Part shown: positions 1 through 12,075 of the stretch, piece by piece
How the letters are laid out: each line of letters starts with the position of its first letter
How positions within the stretch are numbered: the stretch's first letter is position 1
DNA from: Paramecium tetraurelia
Taxonomy: Eukaryota > Ciliophora > Oligohymenophorea > Peniculida > Parameciidae
Reading direction: 5' to 3'
NCBI RefSeq assembly: GCF_000165425.1
Contig: NW_001799177.1
Span: 186,001 to 250,000 of the forward strand
DNA length: 64,000 nt
Program-made: the position numbers and the translations under genes
Notes under the pieces: generated by a model
Databases searched by the model: none
Told to the model about the DNA's origin: nothing
The model's input: only the letters and a program-made list of their open reading frames with translations

Positions 1-852
1 CTAACCTTAAGAGAATCTATTAGTTTTAAAAGATCTTTATTGTTCGTTTTATATTGATTATTCACAATTTACTCCATATGCACCGTTGGGCACTTCTGTG
101 GATTCGATGTAACTTGTGAATAATTATGATGAGAAAAAGATGCTTGAGTAATTGATTTTGCATTATTTTGTTTTATCTGTTTCTAATTTAAATAACTCAA
201 AGGTTTTAGATGAATTTCCGATTTTGGAATAACGTTTTTTAACATCTGATTCATATAAATCGAAACCTAACTTTTTCTAGGTTCTCGGGCACTATTTATG
301 ACATGATGGAAAAATGTCTCCTCATCAGGAGTTGTTTTGATCCTTATTTTTTTTATAACAAAAATTACCTTTACGATTATCGCGAATGAGGTATACTAAT
401 CAATGGTTATTGCTATAACTGAGTTGGAGCACTAATTTAAGATTTTTTTAATGTTGTTAAATTTCTAACTGCTTTTAATATATGCATTCTCTTTCTAAAT
501 TTCTTAATAGCCTCTACTTTATATGATAAGATAAAAATAATAGCATTTGTTGCTGCTTTAAATCTTTTAAAAATCCTTCTTCTTTTCTACCATCTTTAAA
601 TTTATGAATTCATTACCTTGTTTCACAGAATGGATATTGTTTTTTTATTGTCTCACTAAATTAACTACATTTTCCACATTCTGAACATTCGCAACTCAAA
701 TCAGTTTTTATATATTCTTTATCAAGCATTGCCCGATTCAAATAGAATTGAGTTTGCTTCTTTTTTGATAAAAATTTGGAGGGATTGTCCTTCAATGTTC
801 TAACATGTTTCAATTCATAAAAGTCATTTTAAGATAGAGAGCTTTCAGACAT
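1..852 (-). CDS. Unknown protein, N-terminal part (runs off the left edge)
   Basis: I do not recognise this gene. The frame starts at an ATG at 852 and stays open to base 1 if two short introns are removed (about 23 and 26 nt, both ending in AAG). The N-terminus has a cysteine cluster (SCECSECGKCSQF) at about residues 55-67. It is followed by a basic, partly hydrophobic stretch (KRFKAATNAIIFILSYKVEA) and a polar Gln/Ser-rich region. The basic-hydrophobic block resembles the cytosolic lead-in of some ciliate ion channels, but no channel motif is inside the window, so this is only a guess. The C-terminus is missing. Confidence 0.55.
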
Positions 853-1601
853 TTATTAAAAAATAAATATCCTTAAATAAAGAATTGAGACTTAAATTGA
901 TTTAATTCAGTCATTCTAGATATTAGTTATTAGATATTGTTCACCATACTAAGAGCTTACATTGAAAAAAAACTAAAATTATGCGAAATACTTAGGTGAA
1001 GATGGTGTGAATATTCATCTAAATTATTGGACTATCAATATAAGTTTATTATAAGAATTAATTTAACAAAAGAATAATTATCTTTGCTTTTATTTGCAAT
1101 CTATTAGGTAATTATTAATATTTGTTCAACATAAAATTATAAATATTATCGTTCAAAAAGTCCAATTTTAATAATAAAAGTAATCCCAATTAAAGAGTAA
1201 ATTTTATGAGAAATAATAAATTTATGTAACAATTGCAAGATTATAACTGATAGTAAAAAACAAATTCTTACCGTATGGTTTCAATTAAGTTTCATAAGAC
1301 ATCGTTTTTAGAACTTTCATATTCTTAATTTTATCTAAAATGTATATCAAGCCTAAATTATGAAGTTATCGATTGTATTTTAGCTATTTAATTTTTAAGT
1401 CTTTCGATCACTCGTATATAGACAGGAAAACTATATAAACTTCATTACAAGATTTCCTAGCCGTTGATAATATTTTAGAGAAAAAAATTCAATTGAAAAT
1501 TTTATTTGACAAGTTTAGATTTATTTGAGATATATATATATTTGACCAATTATTCTTTAATGATTAGGTTATTATAAAGTTAAACATAAATTATTATTAG
1601 T
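853..1601. other. Intergenic, no gene recognised
   Basis: This AT-rich stretch lies between two minus-strand genes. On the minus strand around 1145-1320 there is an open frame of about 60 codons in the ciliate code, but it is low-complexity with no motif. I see no RNA gene. Confidence 0.5.
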
Positions 1602-3210
1602 TCATTAAAGATAATCAAATTCTTCATCTTCAAAGTTTCTACCAATTATTTTACTATGATATTACAATTAAATTACTCGAAAATTTCAGATTCTAAATAT
1701 TATTATTATTATGATTACTAATTGGCATTGCTATTGCCAAGAGTAAATTATAAAACACTTCTTCCAACTTGCATTTCTATACCATTTAGTTCTGGAATTA
1801 AGGGAATTACACCTTATTGAATGAGAATTAATGTTCCAAACTTAGATTTATTATCGGTTAAATAAATTTATCCATCTATTAATTTAATTGTTCCATGATT
1901 TCTGCTTACTGATATATCGTTCACTCGAATTTCTGTTTCATTTGCTCTGCCTATTTTTAATTCATTAGATCTTGCAAATTTGACTTAACCATTATTATTA
2001 TTTTCAAAAGAAACAATATAGACTCCATTACATTAATTCCATTAAGTATCTTCATTCATGTTGTTTTCTTACATTTCCTATATGATTATCAGATATTTTA
2101 ATACTTCATATCGTTTCTGAGTGATTTCCATCAAAATATATGGGTATTCAGTAGGTTTACTCAATTCTATTAAATCGAATATTCCTTCATCACTTTTGAA
2201 AATGGGTGGATAATTAAATTTACATAATTCACATTCCAAGTTCTTCCACATATAAATGACACAATGATCACTCTATTTTGTTTGGAATTTAGACTTCAAC
2301 CATTTTTTTAAACAGTTAAGATGTATATATTTAATAGAGCCAGTACATTTGCATGGATTTACAAGTGGATTCGATCTGCTATATGCACTACTGCAACAGA
2401 CTCTGCATGTAATGGCATCTGATTAACTAGATTTTGCAGAATCTGAATCTTATCTTTCAATAAAAAGAGAAAGATTACATCAATTATCTTTAATTTAACT
2501 GAATTTCTCTGATCTTAAATTTCACTCTCCCCATCTTTATGACATCCCCTTCCTTTAATTTAATCCCATTGTTGCTCATCATTTACTGGATAGATCTTAC
2601 CACCAGCCACAATTTACTCCCTTTTTCCATCAATTTAGTATTAGTTCTCTAACTCATACTGATTTTTTGATGATGACTGTACTTCTTAATTATGTCATTA
2701 GGTTAATGAAATTCATCCCCCTCCAATTAATCCAGATTTTCCGATTATTAAAAGTCTTTATTATCTCCATGATACTTGGTAGTTTATTCTTACTTGTCGT
2801 CTTCATAATTTTATTTACATTCTCCTCTTTTATTTATTATACTGAAAATTCCTTCATTTTTATCAATTCTGAATAGAATCTGTTCCTATTTAATTACACT
2901 CTTATTCCAATCTACATCATCATCGATCCATTATAATTCGTTATTATTTTTAATTAAGTACCCTCCCTTACTTATCTTTTATAATTAATCCATTTACTTA
3001 AAAGTTCTACTCTTTTAAATGACTCTAGTTTTCATAATCAAAAAGTGAAAATGATTCTTTCTGCCAAGTCTTTATCTTTATGAACAAATCTTTGGCTGCT
3101 CCTTCTTAATTATTAACCCTATAATCATCATTTGTAGCAATTTCTTGTATATGTAGATTGGAATTGATTGGATCAGATTCACAAAATTTACGACACTGGC
3201 AACTTCCCAT
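1602..3210 (-). CDS. RING-CH (RINGv) protein with C-terminal FHA domain
   Basis: This is a predicted E3 ubiquitin ligase with a phosphopeptide-binding domain. Three introns (22, 25, 23 nt) give 512 residues exactly. An N-terminal half with an FHA-like ending ([16 protein letters not shown]) is followed by a C4HC3 RING-CH finger ([30 protein letters not shown]). A clear FHA domain follows, with the core GR (KIGRAN), SRNHGTIKL and DNKSKFGTL. The C-terminus is acidic ([11 protein letters not shown]). There is no transmembrane segment, unlike MARCH-type RING-CH ligases. MGSCQC at the start could be an N-myristoylation and palmitoylation signal. A paralogue with the same layout lies at 29995-31431. 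Ligase activity is inferred from the family; targets are unknown. Confidence 0.8.
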
Positions 3211-3246
3211 TATAAATAATATATTAATTAATATAAAATATGATAT

Positions 3247-4041
3247 TCAAACAATCAGAGCAAACCAACTTAAAAACAAATAGAATAAAATCACTGGGTA
3301 AAGTGCTAATATTCTTTTCTATTCTGGAATTAATAATTTCATGAATCCTACCGCAGCTATAAAATAAATTTCAGTAATCTTACAGTAAGTGGACCATAGA
3401 AAACATCCAATAACCAAAAACATCTTCAAATAAAAGAACTAAAAGAATAAAGTAAATAATGCTCCTAAATTTATTGGAAATACACAATATCCCAGAACAC
3501 AAACTGATTGGAAAAATGATCTTAATTTTATTTTTATATTTACACTTTTCCACCCAATAATTAAGCATTTAGAGTAACCACAAAGGATCCAACCCAAATA
3601 AGTACAAATATTGTTGCAAATATTCCTGGGCCATCATCATTATTACCGCTCAAACTTAGGGTTCTAAATGTCAAACTAAAATATACAATGCAAGCATCAA
3701 ACAAAATACTAATGGTCCCCACAAATCCCCTAGTAATATTAAAAAAATTCATTTACAATTTCTGAGTTCTCTAGCATTATCAGTTGACATTGTAGGTACC
3801 AAAACGCATCTCAATTTTATTCCTATTTATCTCAAATCTCGAAGCTATGTTTTAAATTTAGATGTACTAATGTGACTGCTACGCTTTCTTCTAGTGTGCT
3901 AGAAACTTGAATGTCAGTTTGTTTAATTTATATTTCTTACTATTATACTTAGACTTAGTTCACTTAATTCACCTAAGGCTAAAGATTTATTATTCCTTAT
4001 ATGGAGTTATTGGCTTAATTTTCTTAAACTTCAAATTCCAT
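3247..4041 (-). CDS. YIPF6: YIPF6-like Yip1-domain membrane protein
   Basis: Yip1-family proteins are multi-pass ER/Golgi membrane proteins that act with Rab GTPases in vesicle traffic. Four introns (23, 27, 23, 23 nt) give exactly 232 residues. The family signature is clear: ELRNWDLWGPLVFCL, then FVLIWVGSFVVTLNAQLLGG, FFQSVCVLGYCVFPIN and a last hydrophobic segment near YPVILFYLFLSWFALIV, making about five membrane segments. The N-terminus is a Gln-rich cytosolic tail. The start at 4041 is chosen because the conserved RDLRQIGIKL block lies upstream of the nearest internal Met. The match to the YIPF6 subfamily is strong by motif; localisation is inferred. Confidence 0.88.
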
Positions 4042-4681
4042 TTTTTTTATAGATATAAATTATATATATTCAATATTATCCAAAAATTTCTTCTTTAATC
4101 GGAAGATTCTGAACTTATATATAATTAAGTAATTTTATCCTTAGGTTGATAGATTTATTATTAAGGCAAGGCCCCTCGATAACCATAAATGTTATGCAGA
4201 TCCTAATTCTTTTTTTCTTAATTTACCTTAAGTTATCAACTTCAAGTGATTTCATTTGTGTATCTAATTATGTAGAATTCTTATCTAATAATCTATTTCT
4301 TGTGATAACCCTAATAAATGTTGGTGTATACCCCAAATTAAAATAGCATAATTAGCAGAAAAAAATTTTATATCAGCATTTGTAGTTCTACTTTTTTTAT
4401 TTTATCGTCTCTATTTTTTAGGTAATAAATGATACACATTTAATAATTTTAATCTATTAAATTGAAAAATTTGGTTTCGGTTGTATTATATTAATGAAGA
4501 GTATGCTATGCTTTATTAATTATTAAATTTTATCAGAATTCTTTGTTGATTTGAGTTTTATTTCACTTTCTTCAAGATTTTAATCAAAAAATTATAATTT
4601 CAATTGAATCAATAATACATTTTAAAGTTTAGTTTACAGAATTTTCAAGCAATAATATACTAAAGATCATTAAAATAATAA
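4042..4681. other. Intergenic between divergent genes
   Basis: This is the divergent promoter region between YIPF6 and the next plus-strand gene. A hydrophobic open frame at 4146-4346 (+) has no ATG start and no recognisable motif, so I do not call it a gene. Confidence 0.5.
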
Positions 4682-5611
4682 ATGAATAATGTTTTAAAAC
4701 ATAGGTTATTCACATCACCAGATTATAGTTATTAAAAAAAGGACGATGAAGATGAACTAATCAACCCTATGGTTGACTCATTTTTTTCATAAAAATCTTA
4801 AAATACCTTGAAATCAAATTCTAGTCCACCAAAAAATATTAAATTAATTCTCAGAAGTGATAAGAAAACCTAATATATTAAACCATAACAATATTAAGTA
4901 CAAAGAGACTGTTTAGATATCAAATCAAAATAAGAAAAAAAATATTAGCAGTTAGACTGCCTTATTCCCTAAATTAAATTAGTTTAAAGGAATGAGAAAC
5001 AACGTCGAATTGAATGCTTCAATGGTGAAGAGGTAACAATAGATCAAAAGATTTACTTCAATAAATGCCATGAAATTAGGAACATTTATTATATGACATC
5101 AATTGGGTATAAGTTGGGTATTGAAGAAGTAGAAGTTGAAAAAGAACCTTAAATATAAAATAGTGTATCCATCTCTGAGAAGATGATAAAATCCATTAGA
5201 GCTAAAAAATAGTTCTAAAAAGCAAAGAATAAGATAACTCACATTAAATTAGTGTCAGAGATTTCAAAGAGTTTTTCAGATGAAACAAAAAGATAAAAAT
5301 TAGATAGAGAACATTCTGATCATATCAATCAATTACTTAATGATCCAAGTGCTATTGTGAAAAGCGAACATCAATTGGGAGAGTTAATTGGTTAAACAAA
5401 AATTGTAACAACATATAAAAATTAAGATAATTATCAAACCTATCAATAACCAAATAACATTATTATAAGAAAAGAGAAAAAGGCAAGCATTCATCTATCG
5501 AAATCGTTAATCATACATGTATTTTGTACTATAGGAATTCTGATATTAATTGTCATATTGGCATATGCAAAAACTATAAATGGATTCCATTAATAGAATG
5601 AAGATTTATGA
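4682..5611 (+). CDS. Unknown protein with one C-terminal membrane anchor
   Basis: This intronless gene encodes 309 residues. The protein is polar and rich in Lys, Gln, Asn and Ser for about 275 residues. It ends in a single hydrophobic segment (SLIIHVFCTIGILILIVILA) followed by a short polar tail, so it should be tail-anchored with the bulk in the cytosol. No domain is recognised. Tail-anchored proteins of this shape include SNAREs and membrane adaptors, but no heptad pattern typical of a SNARE is evident. Start is the first ATG after an AT-rich spacer; stop is TGA. Confidence 0.7.
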
Positions 5612-5692
5612 AATTTATTTTTTTCTTTTGTTTAATATGAGAAATCATAAATATTTTAATTAAAAGTATTATCAATAAGAAATTGTTCAATA

Positions 5693-6418
5693 ATGAATAC
5701 ATTAAATAACATGACCAATCCTTATAACATGCCATCTATGCCATATGGAGGTATTTTAGATCCAGATGGCTGCAGAATGCTTGCTAGAAAAATCTTTTAG
5801 ACTTATGATAGTATAAAAAAGGAAAATTTAATATAAAAGTCTCCAAAAAAGGATATATAGATGTTGTTGATGTTGGATCCATGTTTACAGATGCATACAG
5901 AGCGTAGAATATCACGATCAAGCCTAAAGTCAATGAGACGAATGGTTTTCTGAGAGCAATTAATAGTATGAATATCTGATTGATGGTTAGAGAGTGCTTA
6001 GAATAGAGTTACATTACAAGATGTGGAGTAGTATTGTTTGAAGAAATTTTGCGGTACTTCTTATTAGTTCAAATAACAACAATCAGCCAACAAGTTGATA
6101 TTTAAATAACAATAGACAACCTAATTATATTGAAGAGAGACTCGAAGTGGCAAGAAGTCTTTTCAAGAAGCTTGACGCAGACGGCTCTGGGTACATAACT
6201 GAAGATGAGGTTTATGAGATAATTCGTGAAACATACAGATAGATGGGTATTTGTAATATGTGAGGGTAGGAATGAAATATGAGCCTACTGTTGATGATGT
6301 CCGAAGTTGGATTCATATGACTGATTCGGATGGGGATGGGAAAGTTACTTTAGAGGATTATGAAAACTTGGTGTTGAAGTCATTGCAACAATAAGCGATT
6401 TCATATAATCTAAGTTGA
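5693..6418 (+). CDS. EF-hand calcium-binding protein
   Basis: Four introns (29, 25, 22, 23 nt) give exactly 208 residues. Three EF-hand-type loops are visible: a degenerate one near the N-terminus (DISKKGYIDVVD), a canonical one in the middle (DADGSGYITEDE) and a canonical one near the end (TDSDGDGKVTLEDY). The N-terminus is rich in Met, Pro and Asn. It could be a calmodulin-like sensor or a ciliary EF-hand protein; the sequence does not say which. The third intron appears to start with GTT rather than GTA, a less certain boundary. Confidence 0.75.
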
Positions 6419-6439
6419 TTTATTATTTTTATTAATAAT

Positions 6440-8758
6440 ATGGATAATTAAGAATAGGTTTTAATAGTTAACTATACTTAATTATAATCTGTTCAATCCT
6501 AATTCGAGTCTATTAATGAATAACTGGCTAAGCTCATTCCAAAAGTATTAAATCATTATAAACTAGAAAAAATACAAACAAATATATGCATTACTGTCAA
6601 AATTCTTTGATCGTTATGATCATTCTAGTTAAATTCATTTGAATGACAAAATTCACTTTTAAAATATTCTGCTCAAAGCTTTAAATAAGATCTATTAAAA
6701 ATGTATGCTAAAGGATATGTCTCGTAAAAATATTATCGACATTAAAATATGGAAATAGAAAATAGCTAAATACTTGGAAATCTATCCTGTTCTTATATCT
6801 AAACTTACTTCCAATTTCGACATGATCTAAATTGAAACTAAACATAGTTTAAGAGACTAAATTAGGAACTCCATGTTGAAGGATAAATTACAATAGCAAA
6901 TTCATATCACAAATAATAATGCGAAACTCAAACTGAACTAAATAGTGACTAATTTCTCTTTAGAATAAGAATATGACAGTTATTTATAAAATATTATGGT
7001 TTCTTTCAGACTTTTAAGTTATTAGGATATCAAGCCATAAGAAAAAGGCAGATATGCAAAATTGTCATTTGATATCAGCAAAATCTTACTTCAGGGAAAA
7101 GGAAAAAGAGCCTCTAAATTATCTCAGTACATTTTATGTGCTACTAACTTATTAATTAAAAGTTTTGAAAATAATAATGATATGGCTCAGGAAATTTTAG
7201 AAGAAGTCAATAGTTCAATTACAATTAATTATTTAACATATTTAGTATAGTAATTAGAGGCCAATAACGATTTTAAAAGAAAACTCAAATGTAAATGGAA
7301 ATTCATGAAATTATTAAAACCATTAACTTGGTTTTGGATGCAATCTATCTATTATTATCAATCCATTTTTAAATTTGAAAAATGCTAGGCCATTATGACA
7401 CTACTAAAATGGCTAAGTTTTTATTATCTTCTTCAGAATGATGAACTAGCAAACTATATTCAAAATGTGTCCTCATTGACATATTCTAAATACAAAGAAT
7501 TAATTATATTCAATTCAGTAATAGAAGCCGTTTGTTTAGATGATGATGTGGGAATGCCAAGATTAAAGAAATTGATGAGAGATAATTAAGAATAGAATCA
7601 AGAGAAATAGTAATATAAACAATCAGTCAATTATTATTATAATGTGAATGATAAGAACACCTCATTTTAACCAGAATTTTATTATTGCACTCCTTAGATC
7701 AAAGCATTGGCTTAACAAAAAAAGAATACTGATGCACCATTTATCGATATCCCTGTTGAAAATCTGAGTTCTATGGACACTCGTCAATCTAGCAAAACTT
7801 TGAAGTGTCCAAAAAGATTAAATACATCATTTAATTTGAATGTATAAAAGTCTTTTCGTGGATCAATATCATAATTCTCGACAAGTTTCTCAGAGAAGAA
7901 GAATTAGTCAATGTGTGCCAATAGTCAATAAGTGCAATAAATCTAGCAAAATACAGTTCCTATGCTTGATAAAATGATTAAAAAACTGATCGAAGAGAAA
8001 ATAGTTCTTGATAATATAGAGTAATTTATTATTCCATAAATATTAGGGATAAGAAATCTCAATCACAGTAATTACTAAGTAAAGAGAAGCTCTAATAAAA
8101 GGAGAATGATTTCTACAAAAAGCTATTGAAATACAAGACATAATTTTCAAAATTCGTCTCTCCAGTCAAAATGAAATCAAATTAAGAAGTCATTACAAAA
8201 TAAGATTTATAAATGAGAGTTATTGATAGACAAACATTAGTTGATTCTAAGAACTCCTAAACTATTACATTTTAAACAAAACAGAACGATTAGGATACAT
8301 CGTTGTTATCCTTTGAAAAGCCTGGAGCTTCATTAGGCCCACTATAAAAATTGAAGAAAATCATCTTTAAGCATCCTGAAGTGTTTTCCCTTCAAAAATT
8401 AAGGAACAAACTTAAGTCGTCCAAAAAATGGTACAATAAAGCAAATGCAACTCGAATATCGAATACAAGTATATATCTGCATAAGACATATATAGGAAGA
8501 TCAATAATGTCGTAAAAATCAAAGGATCACATAACTACAGATTTGAATTAATTAAGAGATAGATCATAGACGCAATTAAGGAAGAAACTTAGCGAAACTT
8601 AATTTCAATTGGAAGCAGTGGAGAAGGAAATGAGGAGTTATAGTGTTAAAATAAAGTATTCTAGATAAAATGCGGATTAACCTTTGCAGCTCGACAATAA
8701 ATATCAAATATTAAGTAGATCTATAATAAAATAAGAGATGAGTAAAAAATAAATTTGA
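6440..8758 (+). CDS. Unknown long, basic, partly helical protein
   Basis: I do not recognise the family. Two introns (22 and 26 nt) give exactly 756 residues. The first 350 residues look helical and contain a hydrophobic and aromatic patch (LKPLTWFWMQSIYYYQS). The rest is polar, Lys/Gln/Ser-rich and probably partly disordered, with likely coiled coil near the end (LETQFQLEAVEKEM-like spacing). There is no signal peptide or membrane segment. It lies between an EF-hand gene and the E2F gene, all on the plus strand, but nothing shows co-transcription. Confidence 0.65.
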
Positions 8759-8838
8759 TATATTTTATTGATATTTTTCCTAATTTTTTGGAATTTGAAT
8801 TTGAATATAATAATTAGCGGAAAAATATTTTTCAAAAG

Positions 8839-10039
8839 ATGGAAGAAGATCAAAGTATATATATATATAATGTTCATTAGACTTAGTCTCATTATCATTA
8901 CTCAATGATGAGTAGGATTAGAAATTGTTAGAAAAAATATCTAGCAAGAGTAAAAAAATTTTCAAAATTGTATACCCAAATAAGTATTTATAATGCCTAG
9001 TATTCTTTAGTAAACAATTAATCAAATACAAGATCTATAATAGAAAGGAAAAAAGTTTGGAGGAATTGAGTAAGAAATTTGTACGATGTCTGATTGATTA
9101 TGATGAGAAAATTATCTGCTTGGATTAAATCACCGAAGAGTTGGGTATTGTATTATACAAACTTAGGTGTTGAAAGAAGGAGAATTTATGATATAATTAA
9201 TATACTCGAAAGCTTGTAAGTAGTGAAAAGAAAATGCAAAAATTAATATAGTTGGAGTGGATTCAAAACTATTTATTCAACAATAGAACAAGTATTTTAT
9301 TATATATATATATTTAATAGTATGCCAATAAATAAGTTCATTTCGACATAACTTCGCATAAAAGAGAGAAATCCTTAGAAGTACTCTCAGCTGGGTTTAT
9401 TAAGTTGTTTATGTAACAAAAATCCATTTGGACTTTGGAAGAAGCTGCTAAATATCTCGGAAATGAAGTTGATCAAAATAAATTGAAAACAAAAGTGAGA
9501 AGACTGTATGATATTGCTAATGTCTTAAAGTCTATTGGTTTAATCAAGAAAACTCATTTAGTTTCATCCAAAAAACCTGCATTTTAATGGGTTGGTAAGG
9601 AAGGGTTAAAAGTATTTCAATACAATTTAAAATAACACGAATTAAAAAACTAAGCTTAAGAGAGCAAGGAGAATATAGTTAATGTACCTACTCCTTAAGT
9701 TTAAACTGTGAGTAAACCAGACAGTTTTAATTCCTATAATTCATATGTTGGCAAATGCATAGATCTGCTCATCTAATAACAATTGAATGATAGAAAATAA
9801 TAAACTGAATAAAAAATTAAAGAGCAGAATTAAAATCAAGTCACAGTTATAACTCCAAAACTAAGAAAAACATACACAATTATTGTAAAATATAAAGTTT
9901 AATTTAGCCACTCAGAGTCACAACTCCAAAAAAGGCTTTGCAGATCACTCCGAAAAAAAACCATTCTAATAGTCACACTCCTAATAACAATAAAACTGTA
10001 GTTGGTTCTCTTATTGGGAAGTTTAATTAAAACATATGA
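8839..10039 (+). CDS. E2F7/8-like: Atypical E2F transcription factor with two DNA-binding domains
   Basis: E2F factors control cell-cycle genes. Classical E2F/DP proteins have one winged-helix domain, whereas E2F7/8 (DEL in plants) have two and bind DNA without DP. Here the first domain shows [12 protein letters not shown], then [16 protein letters not shown] and [14 protein letters not shown]. The second shows [12 protein letters not shown], then [20 protein letters not shown] and AFQWVG. Both carry the RRxYDIxNVL recognition-helix motif. Four introns (35, 22, 29, 23 nt) give 363 residues exactly. No leucine-zipper, marked-box or Rb-binding tail is seen, which fits the atypical class. The first intron, and so the first 45 residues, is the least certain part. 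Confidence 0.85.
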
Positions 10040-10104
10040 TTCTTTTTAGAGATCTATATTTTTCATTAAATTATTTATCATAATACTCTTCTCTGTCTTT
10101 TCTA

Positions 10105-11800
10105 ATGAGGAGAGATCTTAGTACTTAATAAAGTTAGTAAACTGTTGAAAACATTCCCTAGATAGGAACTACGTAATGTCATTTTCATATTTAGATTTCG
10201 GTTTGAGCAGGCCAATTAAGTTTTGAGCTCTGTATTGCTGTCCAATTCTATTTATGCAATAGCAGTTTTACTATTCAGTTTTCAATTGAGTTTTGACGGT
10301 AATCTGCTATCTGTTATTTATTGTATTGATTCAAAATTGTTGTTGCAATTGATACATTAGCTCTATTTTTATCGAATATTCCTACATTTTAACATGTATG
10401 ACAGTCATATTAATTAATTAGAACAGAAAAACACACATTACTAAGATTAATATCAACATTAGTTGAAGGTTCTTATTTACTTGTACTTAATTTATATTAG
10501 ATATCGGGGACTAGAGATTTACTATTACTTTCAAACATATTTCCATTATTAAATATATTTCTATCTGTGATTTTAAAGTTGAATGAAGGAAATTAATACT
10601 TTAAACAATCAATATCATAAATCAATTTGTTTCATGTTTTTAGAAATATTGCTTTATTTATAATTTCAATATTCTTAAGCCTAAAACTTGAAGGATACTT
10701 CGATATATAATGGTTATATGCATTGTGGATGTTTTGGATACTATTTGGGATATCAGCATCTATTGTAATTTATTACATTTTTGTGGTTTTGGCATTAGGA
10801 ATCCAAAGTGTATTAGAACAAAATAGTAGACTAAAAAATTTAGGTTTAAGATTTGTCTATATTCTTAGTTATTATAAACTTCTGGATATTGTTCTTTATG
10901 ATATCGAATACATCCATGCTCCTTTTGATTCCCATATCAATACTAAACTTCCATAACTTAGGAAATTACGGAAACATTATTGACACATCAAGGATTATTC
11001 TAATTATTAACCAAGTCGTCTTTTCTTATTTTACAGTGAGATTTAAACCTGAAATGGTATTCAGCTTATAATCTTATTTATCCTTGAACGATTCTGTTAA
11101 TCCCCTCAACACTCTACCTACTTAACAAGGAGAAATTTAACTCTAATAATTCAACAATAAAGACTTTGGGGAAAGTCGAGTATCAGAGCCCCAAGTGCAT
11201 ATTCCAAAAATAGTAAAGAGAATATCAAAAACTTATTTTGGATTTGAGGATCTACCTACAGATAAAAAGTCTGAGACTTAACTGTCTAGTAAGAAACCCT
11301 CTCATCACAAAGCATTATCATCATAAATATAAAGATGTTCTGATGATCAAAATGAAAAAATCAAATTGTCATCCTTAATTAACATTAAGTTGAGTGGAAG
11401 GCAAAGGAGCATTGCAGATTTAGAAAACAATTCATAAGATATTAAACAAGTACTGTGTATAATTATTTCTGTTTTAGTAAGTTAATGTGCCAAGCTCGAT
11501 CTCTTTATCATCTATTAATTCTTGTTGCATCTGTTTTGAAAATGAACCTAATGCATTATTTATGTAATGTGGCCATGGAGGAGTCTGCTATAATTGTGCC
11601 ATAGACTTGTGGAAAAATAAAGAGGAATGCTATTTATGTCGTAGTGTAATTATGCTCTTAATATTTAGAAAATTGAAAGAGTCTTATAAATCAAAATGAG
11701 TGAATAACAAAAAAATATTTATCAAGTTGTTGCTGCTACTGAATTGAATTAGAAACTAAAATTAGAACAAAAAACCTATACATAGAACTTATAATAATGA
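10105..11800 (+). CDS. Polytopic membrane protein with a RING finger near the C-terminus
   Basis: This is probably a membrane-bound E3 ubiquitin ligase. Five introns (22, 26, 34, 28, 23 nt) give 520 residues. Several hydrophobic segments lie in the first 300 residues. A charged cytosolic region follows, then a C3HC4-type RING (CCICFENEPNALFMQCGHGG, CYNCAIDLW, CYLCRS) at about residues 425-470 and a short polar tail. The RING resembles that of the MUL1/IAP type (H in the CGHGG turn). Whether it acts in ER, endosome or plasma membrane cannot be told. The intron splitting the RING end removes an otherwise early, poorly conserved tail. Confidence 0.75.
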
Positions 11801-12075
11801 GTTACTGACTTAAATCTATTGAATTTAATCAAAATTTTTTTTCTTTTTATTTTTCTATTAACATTAAATGTCAATTTATAATAAATTTGACCTTTTTAAT
11901 GCTATTAATCAATCAATATCATTTTCAAATAATTTATTTATACAGTCTTATTATTGAATATGCAATATTGCTAATTTCTATGGAAGTGCATTGTATTTAT
12001 TTCTTAAAACTACAAAATGAAATTTACTCAATAAAAGATCAATCTTAATTTTATAAATTAAAAACGTAAATAGTA

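Noticed and set aside
4146-4346. Hydrophobic plus-strand frame of 66 codons
   Set aside because: It has no ATG start, no conserved motif, and composition like the surrounding AT-rich spacer.
9300-9330. AT microsatellite (TATATATATATA) as a regulatory element
   Set aside because: It lies inside a 29-nt intron of the E2F gene, so it is simply intron sequence.
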